In this document: in pieces, positions 9,578 through 18,091 of the stretch
How positions within the stretch are numbered: the first letter of the stretch is position 1
Layout of the letters: every line of letters starts with the position of its first letter
Assembly: GCA_031269355.1 (NCBI GenBank)
Contig: JAISZG010000013.1
Span: forward strand, 1-64,000
DNA: 64,000 nucleotides
Source of the DNA: Oscillospiraceae bacterium
Lineage (GTDB): Bacteria > Bacillota > Clostridia > Christensenellales > Aristaeellaceae
Reading direction: 5' to 3'
Made by a program: the position numbers and the translations under genes
Notes under the pieces: model-generated
The model's database searches: none
Told to the model about the DNA's origin: nothing
What the model saw: the letters and a program-made list of their open reading frames with translations, nothing else

Positions 9578-11898
9578 ATTCCGTGCTTCACCCTATCAGC
9601 TTCTTCGGCTCGCTTGCCGTCGTTGAAGCGTTTCAGCGTTCCGACGAGATAGCCGGTTATTCGCCGTATGCGTTCAAACCCGACCAAACCGTCCTGCTCC
9701 GTTCTGCCGCAATTGGGACAAACGTCTCCGATTATACCCGCGTATCCGCATACAGGGTCTCGATCCACGGGATGGTTGATCGATCCATAGCCTATGCCGG
9801 ATTCTTTCATGCAGCGAACGACTTTTTCATAAGCGGCGAGATTTTCAAGCGGATTTCCGTCCATCTCGATATAGCTGATGTGTCCGGCGTTCGTCAGCGC
9901 ATGATACGGAGCCTCACGTTTGATTTTTTCAAACGCGCTCAGCGGATGGTACACGGGAACATGGAAGCTGTTTGTGTAATAATCGCGATCGGTCACGCCG
10001 GGCAGCACGCCGTATTTCTTTCTATCCAGCTTTACAAACCGCCCGGAAAGCCCCTCCGCAGGCGTGGCTATCAGCGAGAAGTTAAGCCCGCGCCTTTGCG
10101 ATTCCTCATCGCAGCGCCTACGCATATGCGATATGATTTCCAGGCCAAGGTTCTGCGCGCGGTCGCTTTGCCCATGATGCTCGCCTATAAGCGCGACGAG
10201 CGTTTCCGCAAGCCCTATGAATCCGACGGTGAGCGTGCCGTGCTTCAGAACCTCGCGCACTTCGTCCGTCCACGCGAGCTTTTCCGAATCCAGCCATACG
10301 CCCTGCCCCATCAGGAACGGGTAGTTGTATACGTGCTTGCGGCATTGAATCTCAAACCGTTCCAGAAGCTGGGCGACCACGAGGTCAAGCTTATGATCCA
10401 ATTCCTCGAAGAAACGCGGAATCTCTCCCTTCGCCTTTATTCCGATCCTCGGCAGATTGATAGACGTGAACGAAAGATTTCCGCGTCCGTTGCTGATCTC
10501 GCGTTCCGGATCATATACGTTTCCGATCACTCGCGTGCGGCAGCCCATATACGCAATCTCCGTTTCCGGTTGCCCGGGCTTATAATACTGGGCGTTGAAC
10601 GGCGCGTCGAGGAACGAGAAGTTTGGAAACAGACGCTTCGCAGAGCATCGGCAAGCGAGCTGGAACAGATCGTAGTTCGGATCGCCAGGCTGATAGTTTA
10701 CGCCTTCCTTAACGCGGAAAATCTGAATCGGAAAAATCGGCGTTTCGCCGCTGCCCAATCCTGCCTCCGTGGAAAGCAGTATGTTTTTCATCACCATGCG
10801 CCCCTCAGGCGAGGTATCCATGCCGTAGTTGATGGATGAGAAAGGCGTTTGCGCGCCCGCACGGCTGTGCATTGTGTTAAGGTTATGTATGAACGCCACC
10901 ATCGCCTTGTATGTCGCCCTGTCCGTCTCCTTGCGGGCGTGATAATGCGCCGCTTGCTGTGCCTTTTGCAAATCGTCGCCCGCGCCGAAACGGCTTTCCA
11001 GCATGGGCATCTCTGCGGCGAGATAAGCGTCCGTCTCCTCCAGCGTTGGCACAAGCCCCGTTTCAATTTTCACCTCATCTATGATCTCGCGTATCACCTC
11101 TTCGGGATCATCCAAGGCGCGAAGGAACATCAGCGCTTTAGCGAGGTTCTGCCGGTAAAGGCGAACGAATGTTTTGCGCACGCCATCCGCCATGCCGTAG
11201 TCGAAGTTGACTATGCTTTGCCCGCCGTGCTGATCGTTTTGGTTCGATTGGATCGCTATGCACGCAAGCGCGGCGTACGACGCGATTTCCTTTGGCTCGC
11301 GCAGCGTGCCGTGGCCGGTTGAGAACCCGCCCTTGAACAGCTTGATAATATCAATCTGCGTACAGGTTGTGGTAAGCGTTAGAAAATCGAGATCATGAAT
11401 ATGTATATCCCCCGAGTTATGCGCCTGCGAATGATCCGGATTTAGCACGAACATATTGTAGAACTGCTTCGCGCCTTCGCTGCCATATTTTAGCATTACG
11501 CCCATAGCGGTGTCGCCGTCTATGTTCGCGTTCTCGCGCTTCACGTCGGAATCGCGAGCGTCTGCGTAGGTTATCTCTTCGTATGTTTGCATTAGGCGCG
11601 TGTTCATTTGGCGGCGGCGGTTTCGCTCGTTTCTGTATAGGATATACGCTTTCGCGGTCGTGACATAACAATTATCCATTAGTACTTTTTCTACGATATC
11701 TTGAATATGTTCGACTTCCGGAATGGCCTCGCCCTCGCGCTCGAGTATGGCGAGCACCTCTTCGGCGAGCTTTGCCGCGATATCTTCGCCTCCCGGCCTG
11801 TATGTAGCATTAAACGCCTTGACGATAGCGCCTGATATTTTTGAGAGATCAAAGTCCGCGGTCCTTCCGTCCCTTTTCTTTATTCCGGTAACAACCAC
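9574..11898 (-). CDS. nrdD: Anaerobic ribonucleoside-triphosphate reductase
   Basis: Class III reductase making dNTPs without oxygen, 774 residues. An N-terminal ATP-cone (GIKKRDGRTADFDLSKI) precedes the catalytic barrel. The C-terminus has the zinc-site cysteines (CGYAG and CPNCG) and the glycyl-radical loop RRITGYLVGTLKRFN. The start is GTG at 11898, chosen because AGGAGG sits 5 bases upstream; the frame runs further but through a regulatory palindrome. Its presence argues for anaerobic growth. Confidence 0.95.
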   Translation of the reverse strand: MVVTGIKKRDGRTADFDLSKISGAIVKAFNATYRPGGEDIAAKLAEEVLAILEREGEAIPEVEHIQDIVEKVLMDNCYVTTAKAYILYRNERNRRRQMNTRLMQTYEEITYADARDSDVKRENANIDGDTAMGVMLKYGSEGAKQFYNMFVLNPDHSQAHNSGDIHIHDLDFLTLTTTCTQIDIIKLFKGGFSTGHGTLREPKEIASYAALACIAIQSNQNDQHGGQSIVNFDYGMADGVRKTFVRLYRQNLAKALMFLRALDDPEEVIREIIDEVKIETGLVPTLEETDAYLAAEMPMLESRFGAGDDLQKAQQAAHYHARKETDRATYKAMVAFIHNLNTMHSRAGAQTPFSSINYGMDTSPEGRMVMKNILLSTEAGLGSGETPIFPIQIFRVKEGVNYQPGDPNYDLFQLACRCSAKRLFPNFSFLDAPFNAQYYKPGQPETEIAYMGCRTRVIGNVYDPEREISNGRGNLSFTSINLPRIGIKAKGEIPRFFEELDHKLDLVVAQLLERFEIQCRKHVYNYPFLMGQGVWLDSEKLAWTDEVREVLKHGTLTVGFIGLAETLVALIGEHHGQSDRAQNLGLEIISHMRRRCDEESQRRGLNFSLIATPAEGLSGRFVKLDRKKYGVLPGVTDRDYYTNSFHVPVYHPLSAFEKIKREAPYHALTNAGHISYIEMDGNPLENLAAYEKVVRCMKESGIGYGSINHPVDRDPVCGYAGIIGDVCPNCGRTEQDGLVGFERIRRITGYLVGTLKRFNDGKRAEEADRVKHGI

Positions 11899-11939
11899 TG
11901 CGCCCTCCTTATTCTTCTGCCGCGATAATATACCGCCAT

Positions 11940-11955
11940 ACACAATAAATTGTGT
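11940..11955 (-). promoter_or_regulatory. Candidate NrdR box upstream of nrdD
   Basis: ACACAATAAATTGTGT is a perfect palindrome matching 15 of 16 positions of the NrdR consensus as I recall it (acaCwAtATaTwGtgt). It overlaps the likely promoter (TATATT at about 11922-11927 on the minus strand). A weaker match at 11982-11997 is 42 bp away, about four helical turns. NrdR represses nrd operons when ATP/dATP-bound; no nrdR gene is in the window. Confidence 0.7.
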
Positions 11956-12221
11956 TATTCGCACCATGTCATGAGAAAATCATACAACATATAGACGGCA
12001 ATGTCAATCAAGTAAATGCGGCAGCGGAAAATTTTATGACTGCCGCTTTCGAACATTTGCGCGAACTCACAACCCGCTCCAATGCGCGGCATTTGCGCGG
12101 CGTTCATTGCGACATGGAATCAAAGCGCGCGGCATATCGTTTATCTACATGGAGCATATAATTGGAGTTCAAGGGAATGCTGAAAGGGCGCACACGCAAG
12201 CGCGCGGGGAGGGATTATCAA

Positions 12222-12740
12222 ATGAGAGCGGCGGTTCGCAGACGAGGCGATAAATTATGGGCATGCCTGTTCCTGGCGCTGATGATCCTCACCGTATTTA
12301 TGATCTGGTCTTTTTCAATGGAAAATCTGCGCGATTCCGACCGAACCAGCAACGCCGCGCTGCGCATAGTCGAGGCGGTCGCGCGGCAGTTTAAATTTCT
12401 GCGCCGCATACTTGACGCAGCGCGCTTAACCCCATATACGATTGAACAAAGCTTTCGCAAGATAGCTCACTTCGTAGAGTTCGGTCTTTTTGGTATGGTT
12501 ACGCAGGGATTCATAATCGCCATACGCCGCTTTACCGGGCACAACATGGTGCACGGGCTGTCGGCAGGTTTATTGGTAGCGGTTGTGGACGAGACGATTC
12601 AAGCGATGCACGATCGCGGCGCTCGATTCACGGACGTACTAATAGACTTTGGCGGCGTGATGTTCGGAAGTTTGCTGGCGTGGATGGCGTACGCGTTGTT
12701 CCATGCGTGCGTTCGCGCGCGAATCCAGCGAAATCCATAG
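12222..12740 (+). CDS. VanZ-like membrane protein
   Basis: A membrane protein of 172 residues with the VanZ-family pattern: FRKIAHFVEFGLFG, then VVDETIQAMHDRGARFTDVLIDFGG. In enterococci VanZ gives low-level teicoplanin resistance; most clostridial homologues have no known function. The ATG at 12222 has GGGGAGGG 8 bases before it. A TTG at 12162 or ATG at 12177 would add 15-20 basic residues but with weaker sites. It stands alone between operons. Confidence 0.85.
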   Translation: MRAAVRRRGDKLWACLFLALMILTVFMIWSFSMENLRDSDRTSNAALRIVEAVARQFKFLRRILDAARLTPYTIEQSFRKIAHFVEFGLFGMVTQGFIIAIRRFTGHNMVHGLSAGLLVAVVDETIQAMHDRGARFTDVLIDFGGVMFGSLLAWMAYALFHACVRARIQRNP

Positions 12741-12826
12741 AACGAACCGCGCGCCTGCATACGCGCGATCCGCTCTGCTTTTTTGATGATAACCCTATAA
12801 AAACAATTCCTCGATAAATTTAAGCG

Positions 12827-14566
12827 TCACGCCGTCTCAATGCTGGCCGCCTGCTCCAAATGCAGCCGCTCTATGCCAAGCTCGCGCAGCTTATATTTTA
12901 GTATCTTTCCCGCCGCGTTCATAGGCATTTCATCTATGAATTCTACATATCTGGGCGCTTTGTAGCGCGACATTCCCTCGCGCACAAACTCTATCAATTC
13001 TTCAGGCGACGCCTGCATACCCTCGCGGATGATCACAAACGCGAGCACTTCCTCGCCATATTTCTTATCCGGCACGCCGACGACCTGCACGTCCTTTATC
13101 GCCGGATGCGTATACATGAATTCCTCGATCTCGCGGGGATATATGTTCTCGCCCCCGCGAATAATCATATCCTTCAGCCGACCTGTCACTTTGAAATAAC
13201 CGTTGTCCATGCGCACGCCTATGTCGCCTGTGTGCAGCCAGCCGTCCTTGTCTATCACAAGGCTTGTAGCTTCCGGCATTTTATAGTAGCCCTTCATCAA
13301 ATTATATCCCTTGCCGACGAACTCGCCCGGCGTTCCGTTGGGAACTTCCTCGTTCGTTTCCGGGTCGACTATTCGCACTTGAGTATGGGGCAGCGGGAAG
13401 CCGACGGTACTCACACGCAGATCAACGGAATCGTCAGCGCGCGTTTGGGTCATGCCGGGCGACGTTTCCGTTTGACCAAATACGATGGTGATTTCGTGCA
13501 AGTGCATAAGCTCGATAGCGTCGCGCATCGTTTTGATGGGGCAAGGAGAGCCTGCCATAATTCCAGTGCGCAGATGCGAAAAATCAAAGCGCGCGAACTC
13601 CGGGTGCTCAAGCATAGCGATGAACATCGTGGGCACGCCGTGAACAGCCGTGCAGCGTTCCGATTGAAGGATTTCCATTTCGCGCAGCGCGTTGAAGCGT
13701 TCCATCAGCACCATCGTCGTGCCGTGCGTCAGGCTGCTCATCACACCGAGCACGCATCCAAAACAGTGGAACAGCGGCACCACGATAAGCAAGCGGTCTC
13801 TCTCCGTAAATTTCATTCGATCGCCCATACCCTGTCCGTTGTTTACCAGGTTAAAATGAGTAAGCATAACGCCCTTAGGGAAGCCGGTAGTCCCTGATGT
13901 ATATATCATACTGATTACATCATGCGGGTTCAGCGACGCGCGGCGCTCGCTAAGCGCGTCGACAGGCACGGTTTCGGCGAGTCGATATAATTCATCAAAG
14001 TGATAGAATCCCGAGGGAGTGTTCTCCGGCTTGCCTATATATACGACGTTCTTCAGGCACGGCAGTTTAGCGCTTGTGAACGAACCCGGCGCGGACGTAT
14101 CCAGTTCCGGACATATCGAGCGTACATGCTGTATATAGCTGTTGCCGCGCACGGAGTCGATTGTTATAAGAGTATGCGTATCGGACTGGTGCAGCAGGTA
14201 TTCAAGCTCAAATTGTTTATAGTTCGTATTCACCGTTACCAGCACGGCGCCTATCTTGGCTGACGCGAATTGGATGAGCGGCCACTCCGGAACATTTGTC
14301 GCCCATATTGCGACCTGCTCGCCTTTTTTAACGCCCATCGCCATAAGGCCTCTCGCTACGCGGTCAGTCTGTTCCGCAAAGTCCTTCCACGTCCACCTCA
14401 CTTCGTACTCCGGCGCTACTATACATTCGTTATTTGGATACAGCGCCGCCATTTGATCAAGCTTGTCGCCAAGCGTAATTTCAATCAGCGGTTTATCAGC
14501 AAAACGGTCCCGCGTCGGATCAAGGTTCGTTTGGATAACAGGAATATCCATATTCATAGCATTCAT
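12827..14566 (-). CDS. AMP-binding acyl-CoA synthetase (fatty-acid ligase type)
   Basis: Adenylates a carboxylic acid and transfers it to CoA; substrate unknown. It has 579 residues with the ANL motifs YTSGTTGFPKGVML, FGQTETSP, DGWLHTGDIGVR, GRLKDMIIRGGENIYP and a C-terminal AGKILKYKLRE with the catalytic Lys. The start at 14566 (MNAMNMDIP) follows GGAAGGA by 11 bases. The frame is open further upstream but runs through a T-box leader, so that part is not coding. Control of an acyl-CoA ligase by a T-box is unexpected; see findings. Confidence 0.9.
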   Translation of the reverse strand: MNAMNMDIPVIQTNLDPTRDRFADKPLIEITLGDKLDQMAALYPNNECIVAPEYEVRWTWKDFAEQTDRVARGLMAMGVKKGEQVAIWATNVPEWPLIQFASAKIGAVLVTVNTNYKQFELEYLLHQSDTHTLITIDSVRGNSYIQHVRSICPELDTSAPGSFTSAKLPCLKNVVYIGKPENTPSGFYHFDELYRLAETVPVDALSERRASLNPHDVISMIYTSGTTGFPKGVMLTHFNLVNNGQGMGDRMKFTERDRLLIVVPLFHCFGCVLGVMSSLTHGTTMVLMERFNALREMEILQSERCTAVHGVPTMFIAMLEHPEFARFDFSHLRTGIMAGSPCPIKTMRDAIELMHLHEITIVFGQTETSPGMTQTRADDSVDLRVSTVGFPLPHTQVRIVDPETNEEVPNGTPGEFVGKGYNLMKGYYKMPEATSLVIDKDGWLHTGDIGVRMDNGYFKVTGRLKDMIIRGGENIYPREIEEFMYTHPAIKDVQVVGVPDKKYGEEVLAFVIIREGMQASPEELIEFVREGMSRYKAPRYVEFIDEMPMNAAGKILKYKLRELGIERLHLEQAASIETA

Positions 14567-14589
14567 ATCAGATATAATCCTTCCCATAA

Positions 14590-14870
14590 AATCATAATAA
14601 AAACCTTCATCTCTATACAGAGACGAAGGTTCTCTTCGCGGTTCCACTCTGCTTGGCGTATTCACGCCCAGCTCATTCGAATCCAAACAGATTCGTCTCC
14701 CTGTTACGGTGGAGTTCCGTCCGGCGCTACTTAGGTTCGGCTGTCGCCTCGCCTGTTGGTCCGACCGCTCCCGGGTCAGTTTCAACGAACTACGCTGCCG
14801 CCTCGCATCAACCGGCGGCTTTCTGAAAACGCGATCTTCCGTCTACTCGTCCCGATCCAAGCGTTTATCC
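14590..14870 (-). ncRNA. T-box leader (tRNA-sensing riboswitch)
   Basis: Read on the minus strand: a Stem I with AGTA near its base and a GGTTGATG distal loop (14806-14813); a specifier region around GAAACTGACCC (14773-14783); the T-box core AGAGTGGAACCGCG (14637-14650); then a terminator, AACCTTCGTCTCT / AGAGATGAAGGTT with a GTAT loop and T-run (14599-14631). The specifier is ambiguous by one base: CUG (Leu) if the base after it is the conserved A, ACU (Thr) if the frame is set by UGAA. Uncharged tRNA should promote readthrough into the acyl-CoA ligase gene. Confidence 0.88.
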
Positions 14871-14897
14871 ATTAATGAAGATATATGACTATCTCTT

Positions 14898-15242
14898 TTA
14901 TTTCTTTTCGCGGATTCTGGCGGCCTTACCGGAGAGGTTGCGCAGGTAATACAGTTTCGCGCGACGCACGCGACCGCGTCGGATAACGTCTATATGATCG
15001 ACACGTGGAGAATGGATTGGGAAAGTTCGCTCAATACCTACCCCGTATGATACGCGGCGCACCGTAAACGTCTCGCGGACGCTTCCGTTTCTCCTGGCAA
15101 TTACAACGCCTTCGAACGCTTGCAGGCGTTCGTTTTTGCCTTCAACCACCTTGACCCATACGCGCAATGTGTCGCCCACCTGGAACGAAGGAATGTCTTT
15201 GCGCAGCTGCTCGCTTTCCAGCGAACGGATAATATCTTGCAT
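14898..15242 (-). CDS. rplS: Ribosomal protein L19
   Basis: Large-subunit protein at the 30S-50S interface. It has 114 residues, the full family length, with [32 protein letters not shown] and [11 protein letters not shown] characteristic of bL19. The usual trmD-rimM partners are not adjacent. A strong promoter and a leader of about 95 nt precede it. Confidence 0.98.
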   Translation of the reverse strand: MQDIIRSLESEQLRKDIPSFQVGDTLRVWVKVVEGKNERLQAFEGVVIARRNGSVRETFTVRRVSYGVGIERTFPIHSPRVDHIDVIRRGRVRRAKLYYLRNLSGKAARIREKK

Positions 15243-15374
15243 GTCGGCGCCGCTCCTTTACTTGTAGGCGTTCTTGCTTGTTACGGATGCGGCGTAGAAC
15301 TACGTTCAACCATCCGCAGAGGACCGCCTGTTGTCACAAACGTAATTATAACACGGAAAAGGTTGTATTTGCAA
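15243..15374 (-). promoter_or_regulatory. rplS promoter and structured leader
   Basis: TTGCAA (15369-15374) and TATAAT (15345-15350) are 18 bp apart, with an extended TGT before the -10. The leader pairs GCGGATGG with CCGCATCC, in the manner of the L19 autoregulatory leaders of Firmicutes. The promoter is convincing; the leader class is a tentative assignment. Confidence 0.65.
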
Positions 15375-15546
15375 GCGCAATATAAATCCGGATACACATT
15401 GCAATCCAAGAAATTTTATCGGATATTTTGTGCACATATGTGCAAACGATTCGAGCGCATCAAATTTAGCGGATACAAAAAATCGGAGGCGAGCGAATCT
15501 CTCGCGGGAGGATTTCGCCCAAGCGACTGAGTTTATTTTAGAAAGA

Positions 15547-15570
15547 CGCGGAAGCCATTCGGCTTCCGCG
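15547..15570 (-). terminator. Terminator after the zinc-ribbon gene
   Basis: A perfect 10-bp stem CGCGGAAGCC / GGCTTCCGCG with a 4-base loop, followed on the minus strand by TCTTTCT. Confidence 0.7.
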
Positions 15571-15606
15571 ATTGATCTGTGCATCTGGTGCGTATGCGGG
15601 CAGGTT

Positions 15607-15885
15607 TTACCGGCGCGCTGCGAAGCATTCGCTGCAATAGATCGGGCGGTCGTTCTTGGGAATGAAGGGAACGCGGGTCGGCGCGCCGCATGCCGCGCAT
15701 GTGGTCTCAAACATTTCACGCGCTTCGCCGCTTGCGGGTCTGGAGGCCTTGCGAGCTTGGCGGCACGCCTTGCAGCGCATTGGTTCGTTCTGGAAACCTT
15801 TTTCCGCGTAGAATTCCTGCTCACCCGACGTGAACACGAATTCTGCTCCGCAATCCTTGCAGACCAGCGATTTGTCCTGATACAT
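15607..15885 (-). CDS. Small double zinc-ribbon protein
   Basis: 92 residues with four CxxC pairs: CKDC and CKAC form one ribbon (LVCKDCGAEFVFTSGEQEFY, MRCKACRQARK), and CAAC and CSEC form a second. The first half matches the zinc-ribbon family PF13451, common in Firmicutes and of unknown function. GGGGGG lies 9 bases before the ATG. It sits 22 bp downstream of the U-tract of a structured RNA, which could be its leader. Confidence 0.85.
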   Translation of the reverse strand: MYQDKSLVCKDCGAEFVFTSGEQEFYAEKGFQNEPMRCKACRQARKASRPASGEAREMFETTCAACGAPTRVPFIPKNDRPIYCSECFAARR

Positions 15886-15907
15886 GGTTTAACCCCCCGC
15901 ACTGTTT

Positions 15908-16196
15908 AAAAAAATCCGGTTCCGGTAATTCAGCTGACCTGGTCTTTTACCCCACACTCGCCGTCTGTGAACATTGCCGCCGGATTCTCATCCGCGCACG
16001 CCGTTCCTCTCGAAAAGATATCCGGGAAATATATTGCCCGGTTCAACGCACGATTTCTCGTACGCCGCCATCTCTCCGGCCGGACTTACCCCTAGACCGC
16101 GCCATGCTCGCCGGCTCTCATTTTAAGCCGGGTTACGTGGATCGTTTTGCCCGCGACTGGCTTCGACTTACAACCACAGACCCGAAATTCGGAACC
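15908..16196 (-). ncRNA. Structured RNA of about 290 nt, class not recognised
   Basis: Non-coding, with its own promoter and a U7 end (15908-15914). The 5' GGTTCCG pairs with CGGAACC just before the U-tract (15918-15924), closing the molecule. Internal hairpins read directly: CCGGCT/AGCCGG, a 7-bp stem on a GAAA tetraloop (CGTACGA/TCGTGCG), CCGGG/CCCGG, and GGAT/ATCC on a GAGA tetraloop. It lacks the conserved cores of RNase P, tmRNA, 6S and SRP RNA, and it does not fit the cobalamin riboswitch. It may be a free RNA or a leader for the zinc-ribbon gene. Confidence 0.65.
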
Positions 16197-16202
16197 TAGT
16201 AT

Positions 16203-16231
16203 AGTATATTGTTTTTTCGCAAAAAATGCAA
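16203..16231 (-). promoter_or_regulatory. Promoter of the structured RNA
   Basis: TTGCAT (16226-16231), a 17-bp spacer and TATACT (16203-16208). The predicted start, about 7 bases on, coincides with the GGTTCCG that closes the RNA. Confidence 0.65.
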
Positions 16232-16272
16232 GCGGTATTTTGTAAATTGTGAAAATATGTATAAGCCCGGGT

Positions 16273-16320
16273 ATTGCTGCGAAACCCGCAATAGATAGCT
16301 ATTGCGGGTTTCGCAGTAAT
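16273..16320 (-). terminator. 48-bp palindrome downstream of trxB
   Basis: Two 22-base arms (16273-16294, 16299-16320) pair with one G-T wobble around a 4-base loop. There is no T-tract on either side, so it may act as a terminator or transcript-end stabiliser for trxB. Confidence 0.5.
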
Positions 16321-16430
16321 AACAATCGCCGCTGCCGCAGCGAACTATCGCGCGAGCGGAGATGATGATACGCACGAGCACCTGCGAGAGTATCAAATAT
16401 GGGACGGGCGCAGGCGCGCGTATACTATTT

Positions 16431-17393
16431 TTACCGGTGATTATCCACAGTCATATAGTCTGCGGTATTCCGTTCGCTCTCTCCGAATCGCAGATCCTGC
16501 ATGGCCATAGTCGCGGCGATCGCCCCGTCGGCCGACGCGGTGACAATCTGCCGAAGCGGTTTCGCGCGCAGGTCGCCCGCCGCATACACGAGCGGAAGAT
16601 TCGTACGCGTATCCTCGCCCGCGATAATATATCCCGACAAGTCTGTCGCAACCTGCCCTGCCGCTATCGCAGTATCCGGGTGCCCGCCGACCGCGATGAA
16701 CGCGCCCTCCGCGTCCAGTTCGCTGCGCTCGCCGGTTTTCGTGTGCGCGACTTCCACCGCCCGCAGCTTTTTCTCTCCAATGAACGAGGTGACGACGTGA
16801 TCCCATAAAACCGTTATTTTTTTATGATCCAGTATTTTGCGCACAAGCGCGTGGTCGGCGCGCATTGCGTCTCTGCGGTGTATAATCGTTACGTGTTCAC
16901 ATAAGTTAGATAAATATAACGCGTCTTCCGCAGCCGTATTTCCCCCGCCAATAACAACAGCGCGCTTTCCGCGCATCATAAATCCATCGCATGTAGCGCA
17001 CCAACTGACGCCGTGTCCGCGAAGCTCTTCCTCGCCGCGAGCGCCGGTTTTGCGCGGCTGCGCGCCCATCGCGAGTATGACGGCTCTCGCTTCGACGCCA
17101 TGGTCGGCGGTCAGCGTCGCGCGCTTTATGTCGCCCGTCAGCGATAGATTGGAACATGTGTCGTATCGAATATTCAGCCCCGCTTTGACAGCCTGCTTTT
17201 CCATGGCCATAGCTAGCTCCGGTCCACCCACTCCCGAATCGAACCCGGGATAGTTTTCAATTAGATTCGCGGTGGACGCTTGCCCGCCCGAAAATTTGCG
17301 CTCTAGCAACAATGTGTCAAGTCCCGCGCGCACTGCGTAAAGCCCTGCGGTAAGCCCCGCAGGTCCGCCGCCGACTATCAACAGATCCAGCAT
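16431..17393 (-). CDS. trxB: Thioredoxin reductase
   Basis: FAD/NADPH enzyme reducing thioredoxin, 320 residues, the standard low-molecular-weight form. It has the FAD motif GGGPAGLTAGLYA, the redox pair in WCATCDGF, the NADPH fold GGGNTAAEDAL with HRRDAMRA, and C-terminal YAAGDLR. No thioredoxin gene is adjacent. The C-terminal 15 residues beyond the conserved core are hydrophilic. Confidence 0.96.
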   Translation of the reverse strand: MLDLLIVGGGPAGLTAGLYAVRAGLDTLLLERKFSGGQASTANLIENYPGFDSGVGGPELAMAMEKQAVKAGLNIRYDTCSNLSLTGDIKRATLTADHGVEARAVILAMGAQPRKTGARGEEELRGHGVSWCATCDGFMMRGKRAVVIGGGNTAAEDALYLSNLCEHVTIIHRRDAMRADHALVRKILDHKKITVLWDHVVTSFIGEKKLRAVEVAHTKTGERSELDAEGAFIAVGGHPDTAIAAGQVATDLSGYIIAGEDTRTNLPLVYAAGDLRAKPLRQIVTASADGAIAATMAMQDLRFGESERNTADYMTVDNHR

Positions 17394-17526
17394 TCAAGAA
17401 CCCCCGATCCAATTTGGAGCGTGGCATTATACCCCGCCGCATTTGATGGTATGGGTCTGCGCCGCATACCCGCCAATAAATTCGCCGTATATAATATATC
17501 ACCTCTAGCGTCAATATAAACCTGTT

Positions 17527-17976
17527 TCAGCCGCCAATTTGCATGCGCAGATAAACTTTATCCCGAAGCTGCACGCCGTTTTCATAAATAGGATGGTCAT
17601 AATGACGTAAAATTTCATCTGTGATCGTATGCGAATAAGCAAATCCATTATGTTTATAAAACGGAATGGTTAGCGGACTGTCGCCCGTGCCTACCCACAG
17701 CGTTCTACCTCTTTCCGCATATTCGAGTTTTATATATTTTATTAACGCGCTCGCGTAGCCCTTCCGCTGAAATGCGGGATCGGTCGCGAGATTCTGCAAT
17801 TCGAACGAACCGTCGCCCTCGTCCGTGACCACGCACACGCTTTTTAACCCGTCATCAAATAGCGCGTATAAATCGCCTCGGTCAATATAAGCGTCTATGC
17901 TCCGCTCGTCCTCGTCCGCAAGCAGCAGCAGCGGTAAATACGATCGTTTGTTATCCACGATCTTTCGGATATCCAT
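17527..17976 (-). CDS. GNAT-family N-acetyltransferase
   Basis: Acetyl-CoA-dependent acetyltransferase of unknown substrate, 149 residues. The acetyl-CoA-binding motif A is visible as LATDPAFQRKGYASALIKYI, followed by IPFYKHNGFAYSHTI. The start at 17976 is chosen because the frame upstream runs through the rpsI terminator. GGGAA lies about 12 bases before it, a weak site. Confidence 0.85.
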   Translation of the reverse strand: MDIRKIVDNKRSYLPLLLLADEDERSIDAYIDRGDLYALFDDGLKSVCVVTDEGDGSFELQNLATDPAFQRKGYASALIKYIKLEYAERGRTLWVGTGDSPLTIPFYKHNGFAYSHTITDEILRHYDHPIYENGVQLRDKVYLRMQIGG

Positions 17977-18011
17977 ATCATATTGTTTCCCTTTAATTAT
18001 TATATTAATAT

Positions 18012-18066
18012 CAAAAGCGCCTTCCGTTCGCAGCCGGAGCATACCGGCGGCGGCGTGGAAGGCGCT
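18012..18066 (-). terminator. Terminator of the rplM-rpsI operon
   Basis: AGCGCCTTCC (18057-18066 read on minus) pairs with GGAAGGCGCT (18016-18025), with an inner CCGG/CCGG hairpin, followed by TTTTGA. Confidence 0.75.
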
Positions 18067-18091
18067 TGGCAAATTTCCTCGCGGGAATAAA

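Noticed and set aside
9547-10839. 430-codon open frame on the plus strand opposite nrdD
   Set aside because: nrdD on the minus strand has every family motif, and the plus frame has no recognisable domain or start signal.
14567-14785. N-terminal extension of the acyl-CoA ligase (open frame to 14785)
   Set aside because: It runs through the T-box core and terminator, so it is untranslated leader.
15908-16196. RNase P RNA or cobalamin riboswitch
   Set aside because: Short look-alikes (AAGTCCGG, AACCCGGCTTA, GAATCCGGCG) occur, but in the wrong order and without the conserved core or B12 box.
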